Shown here one piece after another: positions 17,307 to 28,216 of a stretch of DNA of 64,000 nt. Source of the DNA: Bacteroidota bacterium (lineage in GTDB: Bacteria > Bacteroidota > Bacteroidia > Flavobacteriales > Schleiferiaceae). Location: NCBI GenBank assembly GCA_024742495.1, contig JANSYJ010000003.1, positions 310,001 through 374,000 on the forward strand, in the 5' to 3' direction. The position numbers and the translations under genes were made by a program. Within the stretch, counting starts at the first letter, position 1; each line of letters starts with the position of its first letter. The notes below the pieces were generated by a model that worked only from the letters and a program-made list of their open reading frames with translations, was not told the DNA's origin and ran no database searches.

Positions 17307-19280
17307 ATGATGAAGAAGTACACACTTTTTCTGAGCCTTTGCCTTTTGGCAGGAGGACTCAATGCCCAAAAGCTGAATAAGAAAGTTTTGTTTACGGTAG
17401 AAAATGATACCGTAACTGCCGAAGAGTATATGGCAGTTTACAACAAGAATCGTGATATTGGGGAAGAGATCGACCCTAAAACACCCGAGGAGTATTTAGA
17501 CCTATACATCAACTTTAAGTTGAAAGTACATGAGGCTAAAGAATTAGGGAAGGATACGATGCCAGCCTTTAAACGCGAGTTTAAGAATTACCGTGAGCAG
17601 CTTACAAAGCCCTATCTCTCTGATAAGGATGTAACAAAGGAATTAATTAGAGAGGCTTATAGCCGCATGAAATGGGATATTAGAGCTTCTCATATTATGG
17701 TTTCTTTACCGCAAAACCCTACACCAGAAGATACCTTGGCGGCTTACAATAAGATTATTGCTCTGAAAGAAAAGATTGAGAAGGGCGAAAAATTTGAAGA
17801 TGTAGCAAAGAACGCTTCCGACGATACCTATAGCGCCAAGAAATGGGGCGACCTTGGATATTTTACCGTATTTGATATGGTTTATCCTTTCGAAACAGCC
17901 GCTTATGAAACTCGTGTGGGTAAAATCTCGAAGCCAATACGCAGTAAATTCGGTTATCATATTGTAAAACCAATGGATAAGCGCGAAGCTCGCGGTAAAG
18001 TAAAAGTTGCGCATTTAATGTTAGTTGATAATGATAAAACTAGCAATCAACAGCGTGAGGATGTTAAGAAAAAGATCGAGGAGATTTATCAAAAACTAGA
18101 GGAAGGTGCCGACTTCCGCACCTTGGTGAAACAGTATTCTGAGGATAAAAGCTCCATTCCACTTGGTGGGGTTTTAGATGAATTTGGAATCAATAAAATG
18201 TATCCAGAATTTGAATCTGCCGCCTTTGCATTGCAAGATAGTGGTCAGTATTCGGAGCCGGTAAAAACTCCGGTGGGTTGGCATATTATTATGCTTATTG
18301 ACAAAATTGGAATTGATGACTTCGAATCGGTTGAAGGTCAAATTCGCAATAAGGTTGAACGAGATGATCGTGCTCGTCAAAGCCAGGTGTCGGTGATGCG
18401 CAGAATTAAGAAGGATTATAAGTTTAAGGAGTATCCTAAGAATTTCGAGAAGCTATTTGGTCAAGTTGACGAGGGTTTCCTAACCAGATCTTATAAACTG
18501 CCGGCTAAAATTCGCAATCAGGAAGCCATCATTTTTGAGTTCGAAAAGCATCAGTATAAGGTAAAAGACCTTTTGGGTATTATCGCTAACCGTCAGGCTC
18601 GATATGGACGGGGAGGCAATATGGCCAATCAGCTTTATCGCTTGTTAAAAGATTATCAGGAAGAAGAGTTATTGGCTTATGAGAAAAGCAAATTATCCGA
18701 GAAGTACCCAGATTTTAGAAACTTGGAACGCGAGTACTATGAAGGAATACTGCTATTCGATTTAACCGAAGAAAAGGTTTGGCGTAAAGCAATGGCGGAT
18801 ACATTAGGACTGGAAGAGTTTTTTGAAGCAAACCGATCTTCCTATCAATGGGACAATCGATACCAAGTGTATTTGGTGGATGCCGCTAGTAAGAAAATTG
18901 CAAAGAAGGCTTCTAAAAAATTAGCCAAAGGCAATAGTCGCGAAAGCGTTATGACCGATTTAAATATCGAATCAAAGCTCAATCTAAATATTGATAGCGC
19001 TCTAGCGGAAGCAAATCAACTAGCTGATTGGAAGGAACTTGTACTAAGCGAGGAAGAGCCGGGAAAAACGGCGGTAAAGGAGTTTAATGGTCGCTTTAAG
19101 CAAGCGGTTATCCTCGATATTCAGAGTGCTCGACAAAAGGAACTTAGCGAAGCGAAAGGCCGAGTTGTAAGCGATTACCAAAACTACTTGGAAGAAGAGT
19201 GGATTAAAAGTCTGAAAGCTCGCTATACGGTTAAGATCAACCAGGACGTTCTTAGTGAAGTTGTAAAAGAACTTGAGTAA
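17307..19280 (+). CDS. Periplasmic peptidylprolyl isomerase with two parvulin domains
   Basis: A 657-residue exported foldase. The signal peptide is MMKKYTLFLSLCLLAGGLNAQ. A helical chaperone-like region with TPEEYLDLYINFKLKVHEA follows. Two parvulin (PpiC-type) domains are visible: the first starts at IRASHIMVSLPQNPTPEDT (about residue 125) and ends in SKFGYHIVKPM, and the second starts at KVKVAHLMLVDN and ends in TPVGWHIIMLID (about 335). A long charged helical C-terminal region of about 300 residues has no recognised domain. It probably helps fold outer-membrane or T9SS proteins. It is first of three overlapping foldase-like genes, which implies coordinated expression. Start is ATG at 17307; an adjacent ATG at 17310 is equally possible. 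Confidence 0.88.
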   Translation: MMKKYTLFLSLCLLAGGLNAQKLNKKVLFTVENDTVTAEEYMAVYNKNRDIGEEIDPKTPEEYLDLYINFKLKVHEAKELGKDTMPAFKREFKNYREQLTKPYLSDKDVTKELIREAYSRMKWDIRASHIMVSLPQNPTPEDTLAAYNKIIALKEKIEKGEKFEDVAKNASDDTYSAKKWGDLGYFTVFDMVYPFETAAYETRVGKISKPIRSKFGYHIVKPMDKREARGKVKVAHLMLVDNDKTSNQQREDVKKKIEEIYQKLEEGADFRTLVKQYSEDKSSIPLGGVLDEFGINKMYPEFESAAFALQDSGQYSEPVKTPVGWHIIMLIDKIGIDDFESVEGQIRNKVERDDRARQSQVSVMRRIKKDYKFKEYPKNFEKLFGQVDEGFLTRSYKLPAKIRNQEAIIFEFEKHQYKVKDLLGIIANRQARYGRGGNMANQLYRLLKDYQEEELLAYEKSKLSEKYPDFRNLEREYYEGILLFDLTEEKVWRKAMADTLGLEEFFEANRSSYQWDNRYQVYLVDAASKKIAKKASKKLAKGNSRESVMTDLNIESKLNLNIDSALAEANQLADWKELVLSEEEPGKTAVKEFNGRFKQAVILDIQSARQKELSEAKGRVVSDYQNYLEEEWIKSLKARYTVKINQDVLSEVVKELE

Positions 19281-20145
19281 AAAATTTAGCATATTAATCA
19301 TTTATACAGGCCTCCTGCTAACGACTGGGGCCTGTACTTTTTTTCTAAATCAGGAGGAAGAGGAAGATAAAGGCCCTGCGGTTGCCAGGGTTTATGATTC
19401 CTATTTGTATAGTACCGAATTAGCCGATATTACCCCGAGTAATCTGAGTTCGGAGGATAGTGTCAACTTTGTTCAGAACTACATTAATGTTTGGGCAAAA
19501 AATGAGTTGATGATCTATAAAGCGGAATTCAATCTCACTGAGGAGCAAAAGCAATTTGAAGAACAGATTGAGAAATACCGCAATGACCTGCTAAAATTCG
19601 CTTATCTACAAAAGTATGTAGATGACCGTTTAGACACGACCATCACCGATCCACAAATTAAGGACTACTACGATAATCATTTAGAGAACTTTCAGTTGAA
19701 GGAAAATATCTTAAGGTTAAGGTATTTAGCCGTGCCCTTAGATGCTCCCGATATTGATGATTTAGCCCAACTCTTTAAATCTTCTAAGCCAGAGGATAGA
19801 GCGGAATTAATGGATTATGCCTTAAGTTATGCTCGCGTATTTTCACTAGAAGATACGGCGTGGATGAGCTTCACTGATTTTCAACGTTTGATTCCCATTC
19901 GTAGTTATAATCAACAAGACTTTTTAACCAAGAATAAATTTGTTGAAATAGAAGAAGAAGGATTATTGTACTTAGCGGAAATCCGATCTTACAAAATTAA
20001 AAATGGCGTTTCCCCATTAATTTACGTTAAAGGAGTGATTCGTAGTACCTTATTGAATAAAAGACGTTTGGCTCTTATTGCAGAATTAGAGAAAAACCTT
20101 CTTAATGACGCCTTAAAAAAGAAAGAATTTGAAACCTATCCTTAA
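19273..20145 (+). CDS. SurA-N-like lipoprotein lacking a clear parvulin domain
   Basis: A 290-residue probable lipoprotein. The start is TTG at 19273, overlapping the upstream stop by 8 bases. The signal ends in a lipobox-like LLTTGAC. The segment FVQNYINVWAKNELMIYKAE and the region ITDPQIKDYYDNHLENFQL resemble the helical chaperone part of SurA/PpiC proteins. The place of the PPIase domain (ILRLRYLAVPLDAPDID) lacks the usual RHILV...GYH signatures. It probably acts as a membrane-tethered holdase in the periplasm beside the two true isomerases. This function is inferred from context and weak similarity. Confidence 0.65.
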   Translation: MSKKFSILIIYTGLLLTTGACTFFLNQEEEEDKGPAVARVYDSYLYSTELADITPSNLSSEDSVNFVQNYINVWAKNELMIYKAEFNLTEEQKQFEEQIEKYRNDLLKFAYLQKYVDDRLDTTITDPQIKDYYDNHLENFQLKENILRLRYLAVPLDAPDIDDLAQLFKSSKPEDRAELMDYALSYARVFSLEDTAWMSFTDFQRLIPIRSYNQQDFLTKNKFVEIEEEGLLYLAEIRSYKIKNGVSPLIYVKGVIRSTLLNKRRLALIAELEKNLLNDALKKKEFETYP

Positions 20146-21481
20146 ACTATTAAGCCTCTTACTTTTCTTGGGATTTTCAGCCCAGGCTCAACCCAAATTG
20201 ATAGATGGCGTAATTGCCCAAGTGGGTAAAGAGATCATCCTGAAAAGCGATTTAGATCAAAGCGCAGAAGCTCAAAAAAGACAGAATCCTGCCTTGGAGA
20301 TTAATCAGTGTTTGGTTTTTGAAGACCTTTTGATGGAAAAGCTTTTACTGCATCAGGCGGCCTTGGATTCTGTAGAGGTAAGTGAAGAAGAAGTACAAGC
20401 TAATATCGAACGCCGGATACAAGTGTTTATTCAACAAATTGGTTCTCAGGCTAAATTGGAGCAGTATTATGGTAAATCCGTTTTGGAGATTAAAGAGGAA
20501 ATGACACCTTTAATCCGCAACCAACTTACCGCCCAAAGAATGCTTCAAGAAATTAATGGGCAAGTGGAAATAACCCCCTCGGAAGTAAGGGAGTTTTATG
20601 AAAGTATTCCCAAGGATAGTCTTCCCTTGATTAATGCGGAGGTGGAATATGCAGAGATTGTGGTTTATCCAGAGGTTAGTGCAGAAGCCAAGCAAGCTGC
20701 AATCGATAAGCTTAAGGAAATAAAGGGTCGCATAGAAAATGGATCTTCCTTTAGCACTATGGCGGTGCTTTATTCAGAGGATCCGGGAAGCTCTAGAAAT
20801 GGCGGGGAATACAAAGGGATAAAAAGAGGACAATTTGTAAAGGAGTTTGAAGCAGTGGCTTTTAACCTTGCACTCAATGAAATTTCTGATCCATTTAAAT
20901 CGGAGTATGGCTATCACATTGTGCAAGTCCAAAGGAAGATAGGGCAGGAGCTCGATTTAAGACATATCCTCATTAAACCAAAAATATCGGCGGAGAACTT
21001 AGAGGCCTCTAAAGTAGCTCTAGACAGCGTTCGGGCCCTGATTTTAGCCGATAGTTTAAACTTTGCAGAGGCAGCTGAAGAGTATTCGGATAGTGAAGAT
21101 TCAAAACTAAACGGCGGCAGGGTGATGAATCCCCAAACAGGCGATAGTAAATGGGAAACCGGTCAATTGGAGAAAAGCATTTTTTATGCCTTAGAAAGTA
21201 TTGAAGAAGGAACTATTTCGGAGCCCGTATTCTTTAGAACTCCCGATGAGAAGGAAGGCTATAAACTCATTAAGTTAATTGATCGCTCAGAAGCGCATGT
21301 TGCGGAAATGGCAACTGACTACCAACGAATAAAGCAGATTGCTTTGGCGATGAAAAAGCAGGAAGTGCTTGAAGACTGGACCAGAGATAAAATTAAGGAC
21401 ACTTTTGTGCGTGTAAATAACGATTATTTGCAATGCACTTTTCAACGACAATGGATCAACAATTCTTCCTATGCAGAATAA
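20129..21481 (+). CDS. SurA-like periplasmic peptidylprolyl isomerase
   Basis: A 450-residue SurA-type chaperone. It starts with TTG at 20129 and overlaps the upstream gene by 17 bases. After the signal peptide (MKPILKLLSLLLFLGFSAQA) comes the SurA N-domain hallmark IDGVIAQVGKEIILKSDLD and a helical region. Parvulin domain 1 begins at VEYAEIVVYPEVSAEAKQAA and ends in SEYGYHIVQVQ; domain 2 begins at LDLRHILIKPKISAENLE. Known SurA escorts outer-membrane beta-barrels through the periplasm. The final residues overlap the moxR-like start by 11 bases. It could be named surA, but I leave the symbol empty because several paralogues exist in this phylum. Confidence 0.88.
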   Translation: MKPILKLLSLLLFLGFSAQAQPKLIDGVIAQVGKEIILKSDLDQSAEAQKRQNPALEINQCLVFEDLLMEKLLLHQAALDSVEVSEEEVQANIERRIQVFIQQIGSQAKLEQYYGKSVLEIKEEMTPLIRNQLTAQRMLQEINGQVEITPSEVREFYESIPKDSLPLINAEVEYAEIVVYPEVSAEAKQAAIDKLKEIKGRIENGSSFSTMAVLYSEDPGSSRNGGEYKGIKRGQFVKEFEAVAFNLALNEISDPFKSEYGYHIVQVQRKIGQELDLRHILIKPKISAENLEASKVALDSVRALILADSLNFAEAAEEYSDSEDSKLNGGRVMNPQTGDSKWETGQLEKSIFYALESIEEGTISEPVFFRTPDEKEGYKLIKLIDRSEAHVAEMATDYQRIKQIALAMKKQEVLEDWTRDKIKDTFVRVNNDYLQCTFQRQWINNSSYAE

Positions 21482-22436
21482 CAGCGGTGATGTAGAAATG
21501 GTGAAGGACTTAGGTGATAAGTACCGGGAGCTAAAAAAGGAAATAGGAAAGGTAATTATTGGTCAGGATGAAGTAATTCACCTCCTTTTACTTTCAATTT
21601 TCTGCAAAGGACATTCATTGCTAGTTGGGGTGCCAGGATTGGCAAAAACCTTATTGGTAAACACCGTAGCCCAAGCCTTAGGCCTTAGTTTCCGTCGTAT
21701 ACAGTTTACCCCAGACTTAATGCCTTCCGACATTGTAGGAGCTGAAATTCTCGATGAGAATCGTCAGTTTAAATTTGTAAAAGGCCCCTTATTCTCCAAT
21801 ATTATTTTGGCGGATGAGATAAACCGTACCCCCCCTAAAACGCAATCGGCCTTGCTTGAAGCCATGCAGGAACGTTCGGTTACGGCTGGCGGACATACCT
21901 ATCAAATGGCAAAGCCTTTCTTTGTTTTAGCTACTCAAAACCCCATTGAGCAAGAAGGTACCTATCCTTTGCCAGAAGCGCAATTGGATCGATTCATGTT
22001 TAATATTGAAGTAGGTTATCCAAGCTTCGAGGAAGAGGTGAATATCGTTAAAAACACCACCATTGGTGTGGAGCAAGAAATTAAAGAGATACTTTCCATT
22101 GATGAAATTCTGAAGTTTCAGCAATTGGTGCGTAAAATCCCTGTGAGTGATCACCTTTACGAATACGCCATCCGTTTAGTGCAAGCTACAAGACCTAATA
22201 CCGAAATGGCCAAGGAAGTAACTAAAGAATACCTTTCTTGGGGTGCCGGACCGCGTGCCTCACAAAACTTAATCTTAGCGGCCAAGGCCCATGCTGCCTT
22301 GCAAGGGAAGTTTAGTCCAGATGCAGAAGATATTATGGCAGTCGCCAAACCGATACTTCGCCATCGTATAGTTAAAAACTACCGGGCTGAAGCGGAAGGT
22401 ATAAGTATTGAAAAGATCATTGAAGGCTTAGTTTGA
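21471..22436 (+). CDS. MoxR-family AAA+ ATPase
   Basis: A 321-residue cytoplasmic AAA+ ATPase. The Walker A sequence GVPGLAKT is at residues 53-60, Walker B ILADEINR near residue 107 with NRTPPKTQSALLEAMQER after it, and the sensor region FFVLATQNPIEQEGTYPLPEAQLDRF is partly visible as ATQNPIEQEG. MoxR proteins act as chaperones that mature or regulate partner complexes, usually with VWA-domain or DUF58 proteins encoded downstream. No such partner follows here; pyrG does. Translation overlaps the SurA-like gene by 11 bases. Another possible start is Met10 (MVKDLGDKY). Confidence 0.9.
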   Translation: MQNNSGDVEMVKDLGDKYRELKKEIGKVIIGQDEVIHLLLLSIFCKGHSLLVGVPGLAKTLLVNTVAQALGLSFRRIQFTPDLMPSDIVGAEILDENRQFKFVKGPLFSNIILADEINRTPPKTQSALLEAMQERSVTAGGHTYQMAKPFFVLATQNPIEQEGTYPLPEAQLDRFMFNIEVGYPSFEEEVNIVKNTTIGVEQEIKEILSIDEILKFQQLVRKIPVSDHLYEYAIRLVQATRPNTEMAKEVTKEYLSWGAGPRASQNLILAAKAHAALQGKFSPDAEDIMAVAKPILRHRIVKNYRAEAEGISIEKIIEGLV

Positions 22437-22464
22437 TAAAGGCCAATAAACTTTCTATTATTAG

Positions 22465-22472
22465 TAGCTTTG
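22465..22472 (+). promoter_or_regulatory. Candidate -7 box before pyrG (TAGCTTTG)
   Basis: TAGCTTTG matches TAnnTTTG exactly and lies 32 bases before the pyrG ATG. No -33 TTG is seen at a normal distance. Confidence 0.4.
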
Positions 22473-22492
22473 CGGCTCAGAAGCCAATGTAG

Positions 22493-24124
<1,632 letters not shown>

Positions 24125-24125
24125 A

Positions 24126-25970
24126 ATGAACAAGAAGTTAGATATCAGCCAAATCGTAGGTTTCCTTCTGATTGGCGCTATCATCATTTACTTTACCATT
24201 TTCAACCAGCCTCCAGCAGAAACTGCGGCGGCTTCCGGTGCAGCGGCTGACTCAACGGCGGTGGAAGAGGTAGTTGAACCTGAAATCTCGCAAGAACCCG
24301 AGCTTGTTTTAGAGCCAAGTACTGATACCTTAGTTGGTGACAGCATGGCACTTATGAAAGCCATGGTTTTATATGGCCCTTTTGCCAAGCAAATGCTAGC
24401 TCAGGAAGAGACTTCCTTTATAAGCTTAGAAAACGATCTTCTAAAATTGAAGTTTTCGAGCATGGGCGCTCAAATTGTGGAAGCGGAGGTAAAGCAGTAT
24501 AAAACTTACGATTCGCTGCCGCTCTATCTTATTAAGGAGAATAGCAACTTTGGCTTTAATCTGCAGGCGGGACAGCTTAATAGCACCGCTGATATTCAGT
24601 TTAGCATTCTTGATCAAGGGGTAGATTTTGTGGACTTCCAAGCTGTTACAGATGATGGTGCCAGCTTGACCTACCATTATAAATTACCAGAAAACGACTA
24701 TCGACTTGAGCTAGAGATTGAAAGTGATGGTCTGAGCGCTATGCTCGCTAATGTTGAGCCCAGCCTACTTTTTGAGCTGAAAGCAAACCGTCACGAAAAG
24801 AACAAGAAGAATGAAATTCAGAATTCAGAACTTCAATATCGACTGATTGAAGATCAGGATGTTGAAAGTTTAAATACTACTAGCAAGGACGAAGAAAGCT
24901 CGGAAGGAAGCTTAGACTGGTTAGCTTTTCGTCAACAGTTTTTTGCGACCATTATCCAGTCACGCGGCGAACCTTTTGCCAAAGCCGATTTCGCGATTGC
25001 CAATTTGGAGGAGGAAGGCCATACAAAGTATTATGCCGCCAATATTACTTATCCAAGAAATAGCAAGGGCGATCTTTCCTTGCCTTTGGGGATTTATCTT
25101 GGTCCTAATAAGTTTGAAGTTTTAGAATCTTATGAAGCGGGTTTTGAGGAATTAATCCCATTAGGATGGGGAATCCTTAGTTGGATTAACCGTGGCTTAG
25201 TCCTCACCATGTTTAACTGGTTAGAAGACTATGGAATCAATTATGGATTAATTATTCTGATTATCGCATTGGTGATCAAAATGATTCTTTTCCCGCTTAC
25301 CTATACCTCTTATCGTTCCATGGCGAAAATGCGGGTATTGAAGCCGGAAATTGATGAGCTTAATGAAAAGTATGACGATGCGGCTAAGAAGCAACAGGCG
25401 CAATTAGAACTCTACAATAAAGCCGGCGTTAGCCCTCTTGGTGGCTGTTTGCCGATGCTTTTACAGTTCCCAATTTTAATTGCTCTTTTCCGATTCTTCC
25501 CTTCATCGATAGAACTAAGACAACAACCATTTTTATGGGCGGATGATTTATCTACCTATGATTCTATTTATGACCTGCCTTTCGACATTCCCTTTTACGG
25601 CGATCATATTAGTCTTTTCACCTTATTGATGACGGTTTCTACCCTCATTTACACCTATATGAATCAGCAGCTGACGGGATCGGCCCAAAACCAGCAGTTC
25701 CCACAGATGAAGTACATCATTTACTTGATGCCTATTATGTTCCTAGGGGTGTTTAACAGCTATGCCGCTGGTTTAAGTTATTACTATTTTGTAGCCAACA
25801 TGATCACTTTCGGTCAGCAGTTTGCCATTCGTTCCTTTATTGATGAGGATAAGATTAAGGCCAAAATTGCCAAGCGAAAGGAGGGACCGCAAAAAGAAAA
25901 CCGCCTTATGCGTCGCATGAAGGAAGTTCAGGAGCAGCAAAACCGTCAGCAGAGAAGAAACAAGAAGTAA
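24126..25970 (+). CDS. yidC: Membrane protein insertase YidC
   Basis: A 614-residue inner-membrane insertase that works with the Sec translocon or alone to integrate and fold membrane proteins. An N-terminal membrane helix (about residues 9-27) is followed by a low-complexity Ala/Glu-rich linker and a large periplasmic beta domain (about 95-360). The conserved OxaA/YidC core then holds five helices, with LTYTSYRSMAKMRVLKPEI and NKAGVSPLGGCLPMLLQFPI marking the cytoplasmic hairpin and the hydrophilic groove region. A basic C-terminal tail (RRMKEVQEQQNRQQRRNKK) is suited to ribosome contact. It follows pyrG by one base and is one base before a small lipoprotein gene. Confidence 0.96.
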   Translation: MNKKLDISQIVGFLLIGAIIIYFTIFNQPPAETAAASGAAADSTAVEEVVEPEISQEPELVLEPSTDTLVGDSMALMKAMVLYGPFAKQMLAQEETSFISLENDLLKLKFSSMGAQIVEAEVKQYKTYDSLPLYLIKENSNFGFNLQAGQLNSTADIQFSILDQGVDFVDFQAVTDDGASLTYHYKLPENDYRLELEIESDGLSAMLANVEPSLLFELKANRHEKNKKNEIQNSELQYRLIEDQDVESLNTTSKDEESSEGSLDWLAFRQQFFATIIQSRGEPFAKADFAIANLEEEGHTKYYAANITYPRNSKGDLSLPLGIYLGPNKFEVLESYEAGFEELIPLGWGILSWINRGLVLTMFNWLEDYGINYGLIILIIALVIKMILFPLTYTSYRSMAKMRVLKPEIDELNEKYDDAAKKQQAQLELYNKAGVSPLGGCLPMLLQFPILIALFRFFPSSIELRQQPFLWADDLSTYDSIYDLPFDIPFYGDHISLFTLLMTVSTLIYTYMNQQLTGSAQNQQFPQMKYIIYLMPIMFLGVFNSYAAGLSYYYFVANMITFGQQFAIRSFIDEDKIKAKIAKRKEGPQKENRLMRRMKEVQEQQNRQQRRNKK

Positions 25971-25971
25971 T

Positions 25972-26454
25972 ATGAAGAAACGCCTGGGATTTTTAGCTAT
26001 AGCGGTGATGGGATTAAATGCCTGCTCACCCACTATTTATAAAAGTCTTCAGGATCCTTCCATGGCGTGGAACTTCGATTATTCCGCAGGCGCATGCTTA
26101 GGTACCTGCCCAAATTTTGAAGCCAGTCTCAGTGAATCGGGCACTCTTCACTTTAAGGGTAAAAACTTCACCCAGCACCAAGGGGATACCATCCTCTTAA
26201 ATCAAAGCCTTTTAAGAGATTCTGTATTGGCCAAGCTAGAGCGGATGGCCTTCTTTCAAATGGATACCTTTTATGGGCACGAGGGCCTTATGGATGCCGC
26301 TTATTACAGCTTCGAGATTAATAAGTTAGATCAGGATTCCGAAGGTGGAGGAACGAATTTAAAATCGGTTAAGGCCAATATGGAAATCCCACAGGAACTG
26401 CGGGATTTTCAAAATTGGTATCATGATGAATTAAGGCAATTGGGATTGCTCTAA
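25972..26454 (+). CDS. DUF6438-like lipoprotein
   Basis: A 160-residue probable lipoprotein with the signal MKKRLGFLAIAVMGLNAC and lipobox Cys18. The segment FDYSAGACLGTCPNFEASLSESG resembles the start of DUF6438 proteins of Bacteroidota (pattern GxCxGxCPxY), in which the paired cysteines are conserved. No enzymatic residues are recognised. It directly follows yidC by one base, so it may be the last gene of the pyrG-yidC transcript. Its stop is 7 bases from the end of the convergent protease gene. Function unknown. Confidence 0.75.
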   Translation: MKKRLGFLAIAVMGLNACSPTIYKSLQDPSMAWNFDYSAGACLGTCPNFEASLSESGTLHFKGKNFTQHQGDTILLNQSLLRDSVLAKLERMAFFQMDTFYGHEGLMDAAYYSFEINKLDQDSEGGGTNLKSVKANMEIPQELRDFQNWYHDELRQLGLL

Positions 26455-26461
26455 TTCCTTA

Positions 26462-28216
26462 TTATTTAAGAAGTTTAAAATAGGCCGACTGACCATTTTC
26501 GTTACGTACGCTTAGAAAGTAAATACCGCTGCTAACATTGATGCTTAGCTTATCCTTACGGCCTTCCAATTGCCCTTCCTCAATTTCCTTGCCTTGAGCG
26601 TCCCTCAGGCTATATGAGGCTAAATCGGAATTCTCACTTTCAATTAGTAAAGCTTCGCCCTTTAAAAAGCCTAAGCTATTGTAAAGGTTAATACCCGCAA
26701 TTTGGCTACTCTCGTTAATACTAAAGTCGGCCGGAAGAACATTCCTTCGCACAAATGCAGCTTTAATTACCTGAAAGTTAGCACCACTATAAAGCACATC
26801 ATCGGCATTAATAACCATGCGAGCGAAGTCGGCGTAGGTAGAGTTGTTTTGTAAAGTGAACAGGGCTTCCAAGATTACTCGATCAGCCACTTGGCGATTG
26901 GTATTATCTCTAATTTCGAGCAGGCAAGAAGCCATTAAATCGGTATGAGCATAAATATTAGAATTAAAGCTTAAGGTTTGATAATCCTTGGTGCTTACGG
27001 CGCTCCTTCCGTTCCAAAAGGCATTATGACCATCCCAATTAAAAACTCTCCCTCTTTGGTTTCCACTGAAGTGTAAGGACCAGGTAATCGCAAAATAGTC
27101 GCATATCGCTTCTTCCATTCCCGCTCTTTCACTAATGCGATTGGTATTAGCTGCTGCGCCGCTTACCAAAGAATGACCGAATTCGTGAATAACTACATCA
27201 GCATCTTCGGCATCATCAACACCACCTTCACCCATATAAATCTTTTGCTCTGAAGGGGTGTAATAACTCTGATCTGCATTGGAAAGGGCATGGACATCAA
27301 CTGATACTTGAGCACCAGGTATTGCCGAGAAACCTAGACTATCGATATAAGTCTTAAACTCCGACATGTGGAAAAAGGCATTAACATCTTCAAAACCATC
27401 TTGGCCACGGGTATAATTAAAAGTGCCGGTCGTGCTGGTTACAGGTGCCACATTAGGCATGCTAAAGTCATCGATCTTAATATCATTATTCTCTAACTTA
27501 AAAAGACCATTATCATAGGTTCCTCTAAAAGACTGAAGGTAACGAGAGGCCGTTAAGCTAGCATTATCAGCATCATTATTATCGATGTAGTTTCCACCAT
27601 AATTAACATTATTGGTGGTTAATGGGTCAGGTAAAAATACATAGCCATCGCAGGTGGTATCATTGGCATAGCGACGATTGTCGGCGAGGTTGAATATTTC
27701 ATTACCCGCCACAAAGCTTTGATAGTGTGCTCCTTCAGCACCAAAGAAGTTTAAGCTGAAACCAGGTAAAAGTTGATCATCAACACTTAAAAATGCCGCT
27801 TCCGAAAGCATGCGATTGCAATTCAACTCCACTTTTAAACCAGTAGTATCAACTTCCAGCGGACTAAAACTCGCTACTTGATTGGGTAATTCGGGATATT
27901 GAATCCACAGTTTACCATTATTGTATTGATGAATGGATAGCCCTTGAAAATCTAATTTCCGTCCATCTAAGTATAAATAGTAGTGGATATGATTCCCACC
28001 TGGGCTGTTCAAGTTTTTATATTCTACCAATTGCCAATCGAAGGTACCCAGCAAACTTTTAGCTAATTCTAAGGTTTCTGTTCCTTGCCAATTATCTAGT
28101 CGGTAGTCCAACATCTTAGCTGCCGAATGTTTACCATCAAAGTGGTGATGATCGTGCTTATGTTGGGCATTAAGGCTAAGACTTAAAAGTCCGAGAAATA
28201 GGATTCTTTTAATCAT
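26462..28216 (-). CDS. Secreted gluzincin metalloprotease (M4/M36-like) with T9SS sorting domain
   Basis: A 584-residue exported zinc protease. A short signal peptide (MIKRILFLGLLSLSLNA) is followed by a His-rich stretch KHDHHHFDGKH, then a propeptide-like region. The active-site motif VVIHEFGHSLVSG lies near residue 343, and the third zinc ligand is likely in GMEEAICDYFA about 25 residues later, the gluzincin arrangement of fungalysin- and thermolysin-like peptidases. The last 80 residues form a type A T9SS sorting domain ending in SSGIYFLSVRNENG. It overlaps the start of the upstream yigZ-like gene's 3' end by 8 bases. Substrates unknown. Confidence 0.85.
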   Translation of the reverse strand: MIKRILFLGLLSLSLNAQHKHDHHHFDGKHSAAKMLDYRLDNWQGTETLELAKSLLGTFDWQLVEYKNLNSPGGNHIHYYLYLDGRKLDFQGLSIHQYNNGKLWIQYPELPNQVASFSPLEVDTTGLKVELNCNRMLSEAAFLSVDDQLLPGFSLNFFGAEGAHYQSFVAGNEIFNLADNRRYANDTTCDGYVFLPDPLTTNNVNYGGNYIDNNDADNASLTASRYLQSFRGTYDNGLFKLENNDIKIDDFSMPNVAPVTSTTGTFNYTRGQDGFEDVNAFFHMSEFKTYIDSLGFSAIPGAQVSVDVHALSNADQSYYTPSEQKIYMGEGGVDDAEDADVVIHEFGHSLVSGAAANTNRISERAGMEEAICDYFAITWSLHFSGNQRGRVFNWDGHNAFWNGRSAVSTKDYQTLSFNSNIYAHTDLMASCLLEIRDNTNRQVADRVILEALFTLQNNSTYADFARMVINADDVLYSGANFQVIKAAFVRRNVLPADFSINESSQIAGINLYNSLGFLKGEALLIESENSDLASYSLRDAQGKEIEEGQLEGRKDKLSINVSSGIYFLSVRNENGQSAYFKLLK

